A DNA stretch of 29,161 nt. Origin: Blastocladiella britannica. Taxonomy: Eukaryota > Blastocladiomycota > Blastocladiomycetes > Blastocladiales > Blastocladiaceae. The stretch lies in NCBI GenBank assembly GCA_025349905.2, contig MU624716.1, positions 1 to 29,161 of the forward strand, in the 5' to 3' direction. The stretch's first letter is position 1. The number at the start of each line of letters is the position of its first letter. A program made the position numbers and the translations under genes. This document shows positions 28,984 through 29,161 of this stretch, piece by piece. A model generated the notes under the pieces. That model saw only the letters and a program-made list of their open reading frames with translations. It did no database searches and was not told where the DNA came from.

Positions 28984-29161
28984 TAAAAATATATTTCTCT
29001 CCTGACACACCTGTAACAACCAATCCGGAAATCCAAGGGAATGGGGGAAAAGCTGAAACAACATGATCTCGATCCTGTACAACTGCTGTACAGGTTTGCC
29101 AAAAGGGAAGGCGAATCGAGAGAGGGTGGGGTATAAGCCCAGGTGGAAGGTAGAAGGGGGG
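28984..29161. other. Right-edge spacer
   Basis: 3' flank of the ARC1-like gene, starting with an AATAAAAATATAT-like polyadenylation context at its stop codon, and ending G-rich. It contains one short hairpin (29074-29094). No gene is recognised. Confidence 0.4.
29074..29094. repeat. Inverted repeat CCTGTACA-ACTGC-TGTACAGG
   Basis: Perfect 8-bp arms around a 5-nt loop, about 90 bp after the ARC1-like stop codon. It could be a hairpin or a palindromic protein site; the role is unknown. Confidence 0.5.

Overview
This is a eukaryotic nuclear window. Genes sit on both strands and are broken by short (about 44-99 nt) GT-AG introns with CTRAY-like branch sites and T-rich tails. Coding DNA is GC-rich and spacers are more AT-rich. 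The gene content is fungal: an UPF0658 Golgi membrane protein, an ARC1/EMAPII tRNA-binding cofactor, a mitoferrin, a MAP4K/STE20-type kinase and a Plavaka-like transposase. A hybrid histidine kinase with a plant-ethylene-receptor-type membrane module suggests an early-diverging, probably zoosporic fungus (Blastocladiomycota or Chytridiomycota). That placement is inference; there is no rRNA or other phylogenetic marker.

Layout. Positions 1-3042 hold two divergent low-complexity genes: a Gln/Ala/Pro-rich protein running off the left edge (-) and a 501-residue repeat-rich protein (+), with a 734-bp spacer between them. Positions 3077-9143 hold an RNF5-type RING E3 ligase (-, 3 exons), a UPF0658 membrane protein (+, 3 exons) and a germinal-centre kinase with a CNH domain (+, 5 exons). 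Positions 9190-14314 hold an F-box-like protein (-) and a large single-pass membrane protein with a Ser/Pro-rich tail (-). Positions 14545-17054 hold a small orphan (+) and a beta-lactamase-fold protein with degenerate catalytic motifs (-). Positions 17095-21210 hold the ethylene-receptor-like hybrid histidine kinase (-, 5 exons), ending only 40 bp before the beta-lactamase-like start codon.

Positions 21454-25813 look like one 4.36-kb DNA transposon. It has 33-bp imperfect terminal inverted repeats (28/33 match), subterminal 11-bp motif repeats, the C-terminal half of a Plavaka/CACTA-like transposase (-), and a divergent decayed gene with an AT-hook and several introns (+). The right end holds a mitoferrin (-, 2 exons) diverging from an ARC1/AIMP1-type tRNA-synthetase cofactor (+, 6 exons).

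Functionally this is an ordinary mosaic of housekeeping and signalling genes, not a pathway cluster. The parts most worth attention are the receptor kinase, its tight coupling to a pseudo-beta-lactamase, and the transposon just upstream of the kinase. Exon borders were derived by eye from reading frame, splice signals and family alignment; no transcript data were available.
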